Shown in pieces: positions 8,792-17,839 of a stretch of 32,339 nt of DNA. The position numbers and the translations under genes are program-made. Positions within the stretch are counted from its first letter, which is position 1; the number at the start of each line of letters is the position of its first letter. Source of the DNA: Planctomycetota bacterium. Lineage in GTDB: Bacteria > Planctomycetota > PUPC01 > DSUN01. The stretch covers positions 1 through 32,339 of the forward strand of contig VGYV01000008.1 in the NCBI GenBank assembly GCA_016872855.1, read 5' to 3'. The notes beneath the pieces are model-generated. The model had not been told where the DNA came from. It was given only the letters and a program-made list of their open reading frames with translations, and made no database searches.

Positions 8792-10048
8792 TCAGACCCA
8801 GCCGCGGAGCTTGACGGCCTCGGCGACGCGCTGGACGGCGACCGCGTAGGCGGCGAGGCGCATGTGGACCTTGTGGCGCCGCGACGCGGCCAGGACCGCG
8901 TGGTAGGCGTCCGTCATCTTCTTGTCCAGCATCTCGTGCACCTGCTTCTCGGTCCAGTAGAAGTGGTTGAAGTTCTGGACCATCTCGAAGTAGGAGACGG
9001 TGACGCCGCCGGCGTTGCAGAGGAAGTCGGGGATGACGTGGATGCCGTTCTTGTAGAGAATGGCGTCGGCGTCGGGTGTGGTGGGGCCGTTGGCGGCCTC
9101 GGCCACGACCTTGGCCTTCACCCTGCCGGCGTTGGCGCCGGTGATGACGTTCTCGATGGCCGAGGGCCAAAGGATGTCCACGGGGAGCTCGAGGATTTCT
9201 TCGTTGCTGATCGGCTGGGTGCCGGGGGTGCCGGCGACGGAGCCTGTGCGCTTCTTGTGCTCGAGGATGGCCTTGGGGTCGAGGCCGTCCTGGTTCATCA
9301 CGCCGCCCTGGGTGTCGGTGACGGCGACGACCCTGCAGCCGAAGAGCTCCTTGCCGAGGATGGCGGCGAAGGAGCCGGCGTTGCCGTAGCCCTGGACGGC
9401 GACGGTGGCCTTGGCGAGGTCGAGGCCGAGCTCGTTGGCGGCCTCGCGGACGGTGTACCAGCCGCCGCGTGCGGTGGCGTCGCCGCGGCCGGCCGAGCCG
9501 CCGAGCGCCAGCGGCTTGCCGGTGATGACGCCGAAGGCGTTGTGGCCGGCCAGCTTCGAGTATTCGTCCATCATCCAGGCCATGATTTGCGGAGTGGTGT
9601 AGACGTCGGGGGCGGGAACGTCCTTCTCGGGGCCGAGGATGCGGCCGACGGCCTCGACGTAGGCGCGGCTGAGGCGCTCGAGTTCTGTGGCGGACATGTT
9701 CTTCGGGTTGCAGATGACGCCGCCCTTGCCGCCGCCGAGCGGGATGTCCACCACAGAGCACTTCCACGTCATCCACGCGGCCAGCGCCCGCACAGTGTCA
9801 ATCGTCTCCTCCGGGTGGAAGCGGATGCCGCCCTTGGTCGGCCCGCGGGCGTCGTTGTACTGCACGCGGAAGCCCTGGAAGACCTTCACCCTCCCGTCGT
9901 CCATGCGCACGGGAAGGGTCACGTGCAGCTCGCGCATCGGCACGCGCAGGAACGCGCGCATCGCGGGCTCCAGGCCCAGCAGCTCGGCCGCCTCGTCGAA
10001 CTGCTGCTGGGCAATCGCAAACGGGTTCACGCCCTTCTGCTCTGCCAT
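8792..10048 (-). CDS. gdhA: Glu/Leu/Phe/Val dehydrogenase family, glutamate dehydrogenase
   Basis: [69 protein letters not shown]. Confidence 0.93.
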   Translation of the reverse strand: MAEQKGVNPFAIAQQQFDEAAELLGLEPAMRAFLRVPMRELHVTLPVRMDDGRVKVFQGFRVQYNDARGPTKGGIRFHPEETIDTVRALAAWMTWKCSVVDIPLGGGKGGVICNPKNMSATELERLSRAYVEAVGRILGPEKDVPAPDVYTTPQIMAWMMDEYSKLAGHNAFGVITGKPLALGGSAGRGDATARGGWYTVREAANELGLDLAKATVAVQGYGNAGSFAAILGKELFGCRVVAVTDTQGGVMNQDGLDPKAILEHKKRTGSVAGTPGTQPISNEEILELPVDILWPSAIENVITGANAGRVKAKVVAEAANGPTTPDADAILYKNGIHVIPDFLCNAGGVTVSYFEMVQNFNHFYWTEKQVHEMLDKKMTDAYHAVLAASRRHKVHMRLAAYAVAVQRVAEAVKLRGWV

Positions 10049-10143
10049 CCAGCCTCATCCTTTCTGGCGGGCCGCACCTGGGCCATAGCCATCTCGCCCT
10101 CGCCGACCGCGGAGGCGCCACCAGGCACCCACCGAAATGCGGC

Positions 10144-10186
10144 GGCAAGCGTTGCCGTATTATACGCGCCAGCGTCGGCGTGTCAA
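10144..10186 (-). promoter_or_regulatory. gdhA promoter with overlapping palindrome
   Basis: Reverse strand TTGACA (10181-10186) -N16- TATAAT (10159-10164), then palindrome GGCAA-GCG-TTGCC (10144-10156). Confidence 0.75.
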
Positions 10187-10304
10187 GGCAATTTCAATAA
10201 ACAGACGAGAATCGCCCGTTCGGCCCTAATCGCCGAAAGCCGAAGGCATCGGCAAGTCCGCCCGACGAACTGCGCGGAAAGGGGGCAAATTGCCGTCCCC
10301 GCCC

Positions 10305-11183
10305 TCAAGAACCCGCCCCGCCGCCGCCAGGGCGCCGCCGCCTCAGATTCGGGCACGGCTGCCGGTCCCCCAGGTAGATGCGCCCCGGCGGACCCTCCAG
10401 CCCCATCGCGTAGCGCACGAGGTCCGGCGGGAACAACTCCTTCGCACTGAGCTGGTAGAGCAAGAACAGGTAGAAGTACAGCAGCGTGTCCTCCCCCGAC
10501 TCGTAGTAGCCGAGGCGCGAGTCGGACGTGAGGACCGTCGGGTGCCAGACCTCCTTGCCCTCCGCGTCCGCCTGCCTGGCGAAGTGGTAGACCAGCCCCT
10601 TGTCGAGCACGCACACCGCATCGGTCCAGTGCTGCCACCGCATCGTGCCGTGGAGGTCGGCGAGCGCCGGCACGGTGGCGTCGAGCCCTGGCCCGTCGAG
10701 CGCGAAGATAGCGCCGAACATCGGCGGGTTCACCGAAGGGCCGCCGATGAGCCTGTGGCCGTGGTGCGACGCCACGATGGCCGAGCGGTCGAGCGCCTTC
10801 GCCGTCGCCACGGCCCCCACCGCGTCGGCCAGCGTTGGGCGACTCAGCTTCGGCTTCACCTCGATCACCGCGAACACGCTCTCGGCGGCGAACACCTGCG
10901 AGCCCTCCGACCGCTGGAGCAGCGGCGCGTGATGCGCGTCGTAGACCACCACGTCCGCCTGACGTGCCACGTGCCCCTTGGAATCCGCCACCTCGCCGCG
11001 CGACACCCCGTAGCGTGGCGGCAGATGCTCGCGCAGGAACTCGATCAGCACCTGCTCGTGGCGCAGCCCCTTCTCGTAGGTATGCTTTCCCCCGGCGAGA
11101 CAGGCATCGAACTTCGCCCTCAGCGCCCGCTGCTCGGCCCGGAACTTCGCCCGCAGTTCCTCGCCCGCGCTCTTCCCTGCCAT
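10305..11183 (-). CDS. DUF6602-like / restriction-endonuclease-fold protein
   Basis: KHTYEKGLRHEQVLIEFLREHLPPRYGVSRGEVADSKGHVARQADVVVYDAHHAPLL...AESVFAVIEVKPKL; D..E-x-K pattern. ATG at 11183. Confidence 0.6.
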   Translation of the reverse strand: MAGKSAGEELRAKFRAEQRALRAKFDACLAGGKHTYEKGLRHEQVLIEFLREHLPPRYGVSRGEVADSKGHVARQADVVVYDAHHAPLLQRSEGSQVFAAESVFAVIEVKPKLSRPTLADAVGAVATAKALDRSAIVASHHGHRLIGGPSVNPPMFGAIFALDGPGLDATVPALADLHGTMRWQHWTDAVCVLDKGLVYHFARQADAEGKEVWHPTVLTSDSRLGYYESGEDTLLYFYLFLLYQLSAKELFPPDLVRYAMGLEGPPGRIYLGDRQPCPNLRRRRPGGGGAGS

Positions 11184-11259
11184 CGTCGGCCTCCTCGGCG
11201 GCGCCTCCCTCCCCGCATCATAGGAGCCGGGGCAGGCGCAGTCAAGAGGGGGCAGAGAA

Positions 11260-11525
11260 GAAGGTGCCCGCGAAACACGCGAAAGGACGCGGAACCGGGA
11301 TTGCCACCACAGAGGGCACAGAGAGCACAGAGAGAAGCCGCGGAGAAGACTGACAACCACGGATGACACGGATGGGCGCGGATGGGAGGCCAGACGGCAG
11401 TCGGCAGACGGCAGTCGGCAGTCGGCAGACGGCAGGCCGCAATCGTCGTCGTCCTCGTCGTCGTCCTTGTCGTCGTCCTCGTCGTCGAGACTGCCCGCGG
11501 AACACGCGGAACGATGCGGAAGCTT
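11260..11525. repeat. compound array of several degenerate 7-9 bp tandem repeat families
   Basis: Consecutive blocks: CGCGAAACACGCGAAAGGACGCGGAA; CACAGAGGGCACAGAGAGCACAGAGAG; CACGGATGACACGGATGGGCGCGGATGGG; (A/T)CGGCAG heptamers; GTCGTCCTC units; CGCGGAACACGCGGAA. Confidence 0.85.
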
Positions 11526-11557
11526 AGACCCGGTACCCGAACACCGATCCCCGCTTC

Positions 11558-11710
11558 TCAGTCCAACTCCGGGATATCCCCTTTCGGCACCAGCAGCCGG
11601 ATGGACCGCGGCTCATGGGGGACCCTGGAGATGAGGCCTGGCTTCTCGAGTGTGAGTACCATCTGGTGGACGGTGGGCGGTGAGACTCGGAAGTATGCCT
11701 GCATCTCCTC
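11558..11710 (-). pseudogene. 3' fragment of a LexA/MarR-like winged-helix protein
   Basis: Reverse strand EEMQAYFRVSPPTVHQMVLTLEKPGLISRVPHEPRSIRLLVPKGDIPELD-stop; no start, 5' side runs into the palindromic element. Confidence 0.65.
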
Positions 11711-11788
11711 GTTGCGATGCTCACGCTTCGCAACGCCACTCGTGCGGCTCCCGCCGCGAAGCCATCGAAGCGGGAGCTTCGCGACGAG
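11710..11788. repeat. dispersed palindromic element, copy 2
   Basis: CGTTGCGATGCTCACGCTTCGCAACG-N7-TGCGGCTCCCGCCGCGA-...-TCGAAGCGGGAGCTTCGCGACGAG; compare 6080-6146. Confidence 0.75.
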
Positions 11789-11794
11789 GCACGA

Positions 11795-12523
11795 TCATGT
11801 TCCTCCACAAACGCGCGACGGGCAGGACGGTCGAGAGGCCGAAGGTGGGAAGGGCAGGAAGAGATGAAGAAGCTGGATGCGGCTGGGCCCGCCGCCCTGC
11901 AAGTGCGCTGTCCGAAAAAGGTGGCGTGAGCGACCGAAGCGGTCTTCCGGCGCCCAAGGAGCACAGACATGAAGCGGGGCCTTCGTATATCCGGCTATCC
12001 TGGCTGCCATGAAAGAGGCCGCGGCAGCCGACTTGCCGTCAATGACGAAGGCGAGCATGACTCCCCAGGCGTGACCACGACCGTACTTGTCGCCGACGAA
12101 CCGGAGAACGCCATCCCCAATGTAGTAGGCGGCCCTATCCCGCGGGCCATCAGCAGGCGTGGTGCTCACGCGCTTGCACTCCAGGCGGAGATCGGGTTCA
12201 CCCGAGAAGTTATGGACGATCTCCATGTCAATCCAGCCGTCGGGGACCTCCAACTCATCAGAGGAGAACGTTGCGACCTCAGCCTTGATCCGCACCCACG
12301 GTGTTCTTGGAGTACGCTCTTGTTCGGCCCTGACCATTCGCTGATACAGGCGGCCTGCTGTCCTGCGTTCGCTCGTCCGGTGCTCCACGGTCACGAGCTT
12401 CTCCCGACAGATCTGAATCCACGCCTTGATCACGATCTGTAGAGCGGTCCGGATGACCGCGTGGATGTCGGGAGCGGCTATCAGGGCAGGCTGTGCAAGT
12501 GAGATAGCCGAGTCCTGATTCAT
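11795..12523 (-). CDS. putative nuclease-like partner of the type IIG-like methyltransferase
   Basis: ATGA overlap (12520-12523) with the upstream gene; D..E-x-K-like GWIDMEIVHNFSGEPDLRLECKRVS. Confidence 0.5.
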   Translation of the reverse strand: MNQDSAISLAQPALIAAPDIHAVIRTALQIVIKAWIQICREKLVTVEHRTSERRTAGRLYQRMVRAEQERTPRTPWVRIKAEVATFSSDELEVPDGWIDMEIVHNFSGEPDLRLECKRVSTTPADGPRDRAAYYIGDGVLRFVGDKYGRGHAWGVMLAFVIDGKSAAAASFMAARIAGYTKAPLHVCAPWAPEDRFGRSRHLFRTAHLQGGGPSRIQLLHLFLPFPPSASRPSCPSRVCGGT

Positions 12524-15500
12524 CTCCGCCTCAGATGCTCGGCCAAGACGGCATCGCCGTCGTTGAGGCCAGCGGAGCGAGTCCAGAACCGAACCTGCGC
12601 CGGCTTGACGATATAGACCTCGCCAGGGCCGTGTACCCGCAAGTGGCGGCCAGTGTAAACCGGATCTGTAGTCTCGCCCCGCTCCTGCAGCGGACCTGCC
12701 ATCTGGGTGAGCACGCGGTCGAGCTCTGCGCAGACCACAGGGCGCACCTTTGGAACGCGAGCCGGGCGGGCAACTGAGCGGAACTTGACCACGCGCAGCC
12801 TGGATTGGCGGGGGAGATCGAACACCTCCGCCACCAGTTCCTGCTTGTCGCGTACGCTGAGGAACTCGTCCACAACACCTGTGAACTGGGTTGCGTACGC
12901 GCCAAGGTCGTCAACCGTTGCGGGCCGCAAGGCGACCGACTTCTCCTTCTTGAGCTGGAGGTCGATCGTGTAGCCAAGCATGTCCTCGACTAGGATGCGC
13001 TGCCTCGAGTCCAGGCCGTAGAGATCGTAGATCGCATCGTCTAGCTCCACCAACGCCGACGGCCGGACGGCCCCTTTCCTCGAGAACGCGGCCAACGTGG
13101 CCTCCGGATTCAGGAGGCGGTTCGTGCTGCCCCTCATATCATCCAAAGGGGGCGGCAGCGGCAGCCGCAGGAGATCCTCCTTCGTCAGGCTATCGCGTTC
13201 CACCCCCCATGACGAGGAGGTGAGGAAGAAGTAGTATGTGGCCAGCCGCGAGTTCAGCAGCCCATTGACGCAATGCGCCCAACCCCGGATTCCCGGTGAC
13301 ATCGGAAGACCACAAAAGCGCTGGGAGTAAACGATTGAGGCGTCGCAAATGGTGGAGCGTAGCTCCCCGGCACTCACTCCCAGGTTGAACAACAAGAGCG
13401 GGCCTTGGTAGATTTCCGGGTCGCGTGGCCACTGCATCCACTGGTCCATCAAGGGACTCAGACGAGACGTTTCCATTGAGAATGGGCGGAACCCCACCCT
13501 CTCCAAGCAGGGCTGTCCGCGCAGGGATTCTCGAACAGGCCTAGTGCGGTTCTTCTCCTTGCCCCGGATGAAACCCTGGTAGAATTCCAAGCCAGACCGC
13601 GACAGGACTTCGCCTACAGCCACGGCCTCCTTCATCTGCTCGATCACCTCCACGTCGCGCGCGCTGCCCCACGAGGCAACCTTCAGGAGGTCCTCGTGCC
13701 GTGTCGCTCTTGAGACGCTGAGTTGCTTCACCAACTCAGGGCCGACCTCTACCGTGCCATGGTGCTGAAATGTTCGACAGCGCTCAACCGCTGCGAAGGT
13801 GAACGAATCCCCACGCTCCGCTTCCCGGTCGGCGGCGACATAGAGCATCGCGGGGTGCTGCACGTCGGGGAAAAGGTGCTCCTCCCTAAGATTTCTCAAG
13901 TTGATCAGGAAGCGCGGCGTGAAGCGCTCAAGGAGCGCTGCCTTCGCAGCCACCGAATCCTCGTGGTGACTGAAGAAACGGCGAGCGCCGAGGATCATGC
14001 CAATCCTGCCCCCTCTGGCAAGGAAGTCGGCAGCGCGCCAGAGGAACGCCTGATCTGGAGGGTCCTGGGACGGAAGCGGGATATCACGCTCTCGGCAATA
14101 GGTGACGTGGTAGGGCAACCCAACTTGCTTCCGTTCTCCCGAGGCGCTCTCTGCCCTCTCTCCCGCCGGCCGCGTCCACGGCGGGTTGCCAACAACGATG
14201 GCGAATTGCTCGCCAGCAAAGGCTGGATGGTGTCGGAACCGTGCTTCAGGGTCGAATGCATCCGCTGCGAACAGGTTGTGGCCGATCGCTTTGGCTGGCG
14301 GCGCGGTTTCGGCCGGATCGGCGATCAGCGGGCGGAACTTCATACCATTGCCAACCCCGGGATTCGGGTCAAGGTCCAGGGCCGCAAGGTATAGACTCAC
14401 CGCGGCGATATGGATGGCGCCGGGGTTCTCGTCTACTCCGAATATCTGGTTGTAGAGCGTGTCGCGCACGAGGGCGCGGGTTAGGGGCTGGCCGGCAGCG
14501 ATCTGACGGGCGACCAGGTGGCGCAGGCATCCGACAAGGAAGGCCGCCGACCCGCACGCCAAATCGAGAGCCTTTGCGTCCAAAGGCAGCTTGTCGCGGA
14601 AAAGGCCGTCGTTGAAAACTTCAGAGAGCGTGAGGTCAACCAGGTTGCTCGGGGTGTAGTGGGTGCTCTGGCGGCGGGCGCGGACGGGATCGAGGGCGTG
14701 TGCGAATTCCTCGTAGATCGAACTGAGGAGTTCCACAGGGACGACATCGAACTCATAGGGCCAGAGGGATGTCTGTCGGCTCTTGGGATCGCCGCCCGCC
14801 AGGAGGAAACCAAGCTCCTTGAGTTGGTCGGCAGTGTACTTCCTGTCCGTCTGCTTCGCTGGGAAAACGTCGCCATTAAACGTCACGGCAAGCCAATCGA
14901 ACAGCTCTTCCGCTTTGTCCCTGCGCGCGAGCGCATCCCGGAACCTCTCGACCCCAAGCCTCTTCAGGACGCTCGATGGCAGCCAACCCCTTGCCTCGAG
15001 ATAGCTGGCGAAGATGCCGCGGAGCAACAGGCGATGCGCTTCGCCCAGCTCGAGTCCCTTTGCCTGTAGTTGCCGTGCGGCGCTGTTTAGGTTCCGCACA
15101 AGTTCGCGGTCAACGCGGCTGCGCCAAGCGATCTTCCTTCCCGTGCCCACCCAGAAGTCGCCGGCCTCAATCGCCTGGCGCGAGGCAACATCCTTGAGTT
15201 GCTTGATCTGCTCCGCGATGCGCTGAAAGGTGACGACCTCAACACGCCTGAGACCGTCCTCAGGCGGCTCCTCAGGTGCCGGTGGACGGGCGTACGCATT
15301 GAGGATGCGGACCTGGGTGGGGGTCACGACCCACAGCATGGGCGCCCGGCCATGGTTCCACGCCGCCTGTTGCCAGGCCAGCAGCATCTTGGTGAGTTTA
15401 CGTGCGTCCGGTTCGTCTGAGAGGTGCTTGAAGTAGATGCACGGCGAGCCCGAAAGCTCGAAGACGTGCTGGATGCCGAGCTTTCCCCCCTCCGCCTGGG

Positions 15501-15696
15501 GCCGCGCAACCACCTGATAGCGGAGCGCTCGCTCCACGCGCTCTGGGTCCCCCGCAGGTGCTCCGGGCGTGGCCACCAGCGAGGCCATGAGGTCGGACGC
15601 GGACCACATGACCCCGCCCAGAGGCTTACCTTGGCGGTAGAAGCCGGCCTCCTTAAGCACTTCCTCGTAGGGGACTTGGGGGCCCGAACCAGGCAT
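12520..15696 (-). CDS. type IIG-like restriction-modification enzyme / N6-adenine methylase
   Basis: 1058 aa; motif I ALDLACGSAAFLVG, motif IV FAIVVGNPPWTRP, RQSTHYTPSNLVDL; C-terminal target-recognition-like region. Confidence 0.85.
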   Translation of the reverse strand: MPGSGPQVPYEEVLKEAGFYRQGKPLGGVMWSASDLMASLVATPGAPAGDPERVERALRYQVVARPQAEGGKLGIQHVFELSGSPCIYFKHLSDEPDARKLTKMLLAWQQAAWNHGRAPMLWVVTPTQVRILNAYARPPAPEEPPEDGLRRVEVVTFQRIAEQIKQLKDVASRQAIEAGDFWVGTGRKIAWRSRVDRELVRNLNSAARQLQAKGLELGEAHRLLLRGIFASYLEARGWLPSSVLKRLGVERFRDALARRDKAEELFDWLAVTFNGDVFPAKQTDRKYTADQLKELGFLLAGGDPKSRQTSLWPYEFDVVPVELLSSIYEEFAHALDPVRARRQSTHYTPSNLVDLTLSEVFNDGLFRDKLPLDAKALDLACGSAAFLVGCLRHLVARQIAAGQPLTRALVRDTLYNQIFGVDENPGAIHIAAVSLYLAALDLDPNPGVGNGMKFRPLIADPAETAPPAKAIGHNLFAADAFDPEARFRHHPAFAGEQFAIVVGNPPWTRPAGERAESASGERKQVGLPYHVTYCRERDIPLPSQDPPDQAFLWRAADFLARGGRIGMILGARRFFSHHEDSVAAKAALLERFTPRFLINLRNLREEHLFPDVQHPAMLYVAADREAERGDSFTFAAVERCRTFQHHGTVEVGPELVKQLSVSRATRHEDLLKVASWGSARDVEVIEQMKEAVAVGEVLSRSGLEFYQGFIRGKEKNRTRPVRESLRGQPCLERVGFRPFSMETSRLSPLMDQWMQWPRDPEIYQGPLLLFNLGVSAGELRSTICDASIVYSQRFCGLPMSPGIRGWAHCVNGLLNSRLATYYFFLTSSSWGVERDSLTKEDLLRLPLPPPLDDMRGSTNRLLNPEATLAAFSRKGAVRPSALVELDDAIYDLYGLDSRQRILVEDMLGYTIDLQLKKEKSVALRPATVDDLGAYATQFTGVVDEFLSVRDKQELVAEVFDLPRQSRLRVVKFRSVARPARVPKVRPVVCAELDRVLTQMAGPLQERGETTDPVYTGRHLRVHGPGEVYIVKPAQVRFWTRSAGLNDGDAVLAEHLRRR

Positions 15697-15919
15697 TTCG
15701 AGCCTCAGTGGCAGCGCTCCAAGTGGAACGCTCGGGGACGCGTGGCCGAAATCGGGGCGTGCTAAGTATAAGCGAATCGAGCGCGGACGTCAATACCCGA
15801 TTCATGAGCGCGACCGTTCCGGCCTCGGGCATGCCGTCTACGCATCGCCGGTGGCCGCTCGGCGTCTCGCGCTTGGGCTGCGGATTTCGGCTGGGTCGCC
15901 GACGGGAGGACGAAGAGGG

Positions 15920-15950
15920 GTTGGCGGTGTTGGGTGTTCGGTGTTGGGGG
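15920..15950. repeat. short heptamer array (GGTGTTG/C)n
   Basis: GGTGTTGGGTGTTCGGTGTTGGGGG, 7-bp period. Confidence 0.6.
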
Positions 15951-16035
15951 TAGGAGAAGGCGGGAGGAGGGTGAGAGGTCAGTCGGCGGGACAGCCGAAA
16001 GCCGCAGCACAATGTGAGAGTTCTTGAAGAGGGGT

Positions 16036-16071
16036 CTGGGGAGGGACTTCTTGCAAGAAGTCCCTCCCCAG
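16036..16071. terminator. 36-bp perfect palindrome, probable terminator of the gltB-like gene
   Basis: CTGGGGAGGGACTTCTTGCAAGAAGTCCCTCCCCAG, about 17 bp past the reverse-strand stop at 16088. Confidence 0.6.
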
Positions 16072-16087
16072 GCTCTTGGGGGCTGGC

Positions 16088-17686
16088 TCAGGCGTCAATG
16101 ATGGCTTCGGCCTGTTGGCGGTAGGCGTCCATGACGTAGGGGAGGCCGGAGATCTTGGCTGCGTCCTCGGTGAGGGCGAAGACGTTGTGGCGGCCGATGG
16201 TGGCGAGGCAGAAGTTGCGGCTGCCAGCCATGATCTGCTGGAGGCCGACGCGGAGTTTGTCGGCGAAGGTGTAGATGCCGATGGCGCCGGTGGGGAGTTC
16301 CTTGACCTTGGCCTTGCCATAGCGGGCGATGAGTTCTTCGTAGCAGACGAAGATCTCTTCGAGTTTGTGGCCGTAGTCGCTGACGGTCTTGGGGAGTCCG
16401 CCGTTGCCTTCGGCGGCCCAGAGGCCGATGTTCTTGGCGACCATGCCGGGGATCATGAGGGCGCGGCCCATGCAGATGGCTTTGACGAATGGGGAGCCCA
16501 TGGCGAGGACCTTGAAGATGTGGTCCTCGGTGGAGAGGCCGCCGGCGATGGCGAGGTCGGGCACGTAGCGGCCGCGGGTGGCCAGGCGGGTGCAGAGGTG
16601 GTGGGCCATGGCCTGGAGGTAGAAGGTGGGGATGCCCCACTCGGCCATCATGCGCCAGGGGCTCATGCCGGTGCCGCCGCCCGAGCCGTCTATGGTCAGG
16701 AGGTCGAGGCCGGCGTCGGAGGCCCAGCGGATGGCCATGGCGAGCTCGCGCATGGGGTAGGCGCCGGTCTTGAGGGTGACGCGGCGGGCGCCGAGGTCGC
16801 GGAGGCGCTGGACCTCGGCCATGAAGGCGTCCTGGTCAATGAAGCCGAGGCGGGAGTGGCGCTCGAAGTGCTTGATGGCGCCGTCGCGGTGGGCGGCCTG
16901 GATGGCTTCGCTGGAGGGGTCGGGGGTGATGAGGTAGCCGCGCTTCTGAAGCTCGAGGGCGCGCTCGATGCTGTCCACTTTGATTTCGCCGCCGATGCAC
17001 TTGGCGCCCTGGCCCCACTTGAGCTCGACGCACTCGACGCCGAGCTTGCCGAGGACGTATTCGGCGACGCCGAAGCGGGTGTCCTCGACGTTCATCTGGA
17101 CGATGAGGTCGCCGAAGCCCTCGTGCCATTTGCGGTAGGCCTCGACGCGGCGGCGCATGTCGGGGGATTCGACGATCTTGCCGTGGGCGTCGAGCTCGAG
17201 GCCGGGGTCAATGCCGCAGACGTTTTCGCCGCAGACGAGGGTGATGCCCGCGATGGCGGCGCCGGCGGCGAAGTGGTCCCAGTTGCGGCGGGCCACGTCG
17301 GTCGAGCCCAGGGCGCCGGTGAAGACCGGCATGCGCATCGTGACCTTGTGCTGGTTGCCGTACTGGGCCGTGGTGTTGACCATTGGGAAGAGCGTGTTGT
17401 CGGGGTCGCCCTGGCGGCCGCCGGGCAGGCCGGCGGCGCCGAGCGCGTAGCCGTGGATGTTCAGGTGCGAGTAGTCTACGGGATATTCCTTGTCCGCTCC
17501 CGCCGTCAGGGTGCCGTAGGGGCCGGGGTAGATGACCTCGCGGCCGCGGAACGAGGCCTTGAAAATCTCGCAATTCCCCTTGCACCCGTCAATACAGCGG
17601 GTGCAGATGCCCGAGCTGGGCGCCACGTCGCGCGAGCGGTTGAACGTCTGCGACACCTCGTTCGCGTTAGGCCGACTCAAGTGCAT
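16088..17686 (-). CDS. FMN-binding glutamate synthase-like protein (GltB central domain type)
   Basis: CTRCIDGCKGNCE; QMNVEDTRFGVAEYVLGKLGVECVELKWGQGAKCIGGEIK; TIDGSGGGTGMSPWRMMAEWG; VPDLAIAGGLSTEDHIFKVLAMGSPFVKAICMGRALM. No glutaminase domain. Confidence 0.88.
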   Translation of the reverse strand: MHLSRPNANEVSQTFNRSRDVAPSSGICTRCIDGCKGNCEIFKASFRGREVIYPGPYGTLTAGADKEYPVDYSHLNIHGYALGAAGLPGGRQGDPDNTLFPMVNTTAQYGNQHKVTMRMPVFTGALGSTDVARRNWDHFAAGAAIAGITLVCGENVCGIDPGLELDAHGKIVESPDMRRRVEAYRKWHEGFGDLIVQMNVEDTRFGVAEYVLGKLGVECVELKWGQGAKCIGGEIKVDSIERALELQKRGYLITPDPSSEAIQAAHRDGAIKHFERHSRLGFIDQDAFMAEVQRLRDLGARRVTLKTGAYPMRELAMAIRWASDAGLDLLTIDGSGGGTGMSPWRMMAEWGIPTFYLQAMAHHLCTRLATRGRYVPDLAIAGGLSTEDHIFKVLAMGSPFVKAICMGRALMIPGMVAKNIGLWAAEGNGGLPKTVSDYGHKLEEIFVCYEELIARYGKAKVKELPTGAIGIYTFADKLRVGLQQIMAGSRNFCLATIGRHNVFALTEDAAKISGLPYVMDAYRQQAEAIIDA

Positions 17687-17797
17687 AGTCACGTCTCCTT
17701 TCGCCCCCTGTCCAGATGGTTTGTAGCGGCAGCGAGTGCTCGCCGCCCACATCGGTTCCGCCGCCGCAGAACCTGGCTTCCGCGGTTCACAACGGCC

Positions 17798-17839
17798 GGC
17801 AACGATTGCCTATTATGCTCCCCGGGCGGGAGGTGTCAA
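17798..17839 (-). promoter_or_regulatory. gltB-like promoter with overlapping palindrome
   Basis: Reverse strand TTGACA (17834-17839) -N16- CATAAT (17812-17817), followed by palindrome GGCAA-CGA-TTGCC (17798-17810). Confidence 0.7.

Noticed and set aside
8558-10450. 630-aa plus-strand ORF antisense to gdhA
   Set aside because: Shadow ORF; gdhA on the reverse strand carries all conserved motifs.
11260-11525. CRISPR-like array
   Set aside because: Repeat units are 7-9 bp and directly abutting with no unique spacers; no cas genes in the window.
11382-11867. 161-aa plus-strand ORF across the repeat array
   Set aside because: Encoded mostly by repeats (VVLVVVLVVV from GTCGTCCTC units) and antisense to the LexA-like fragment.
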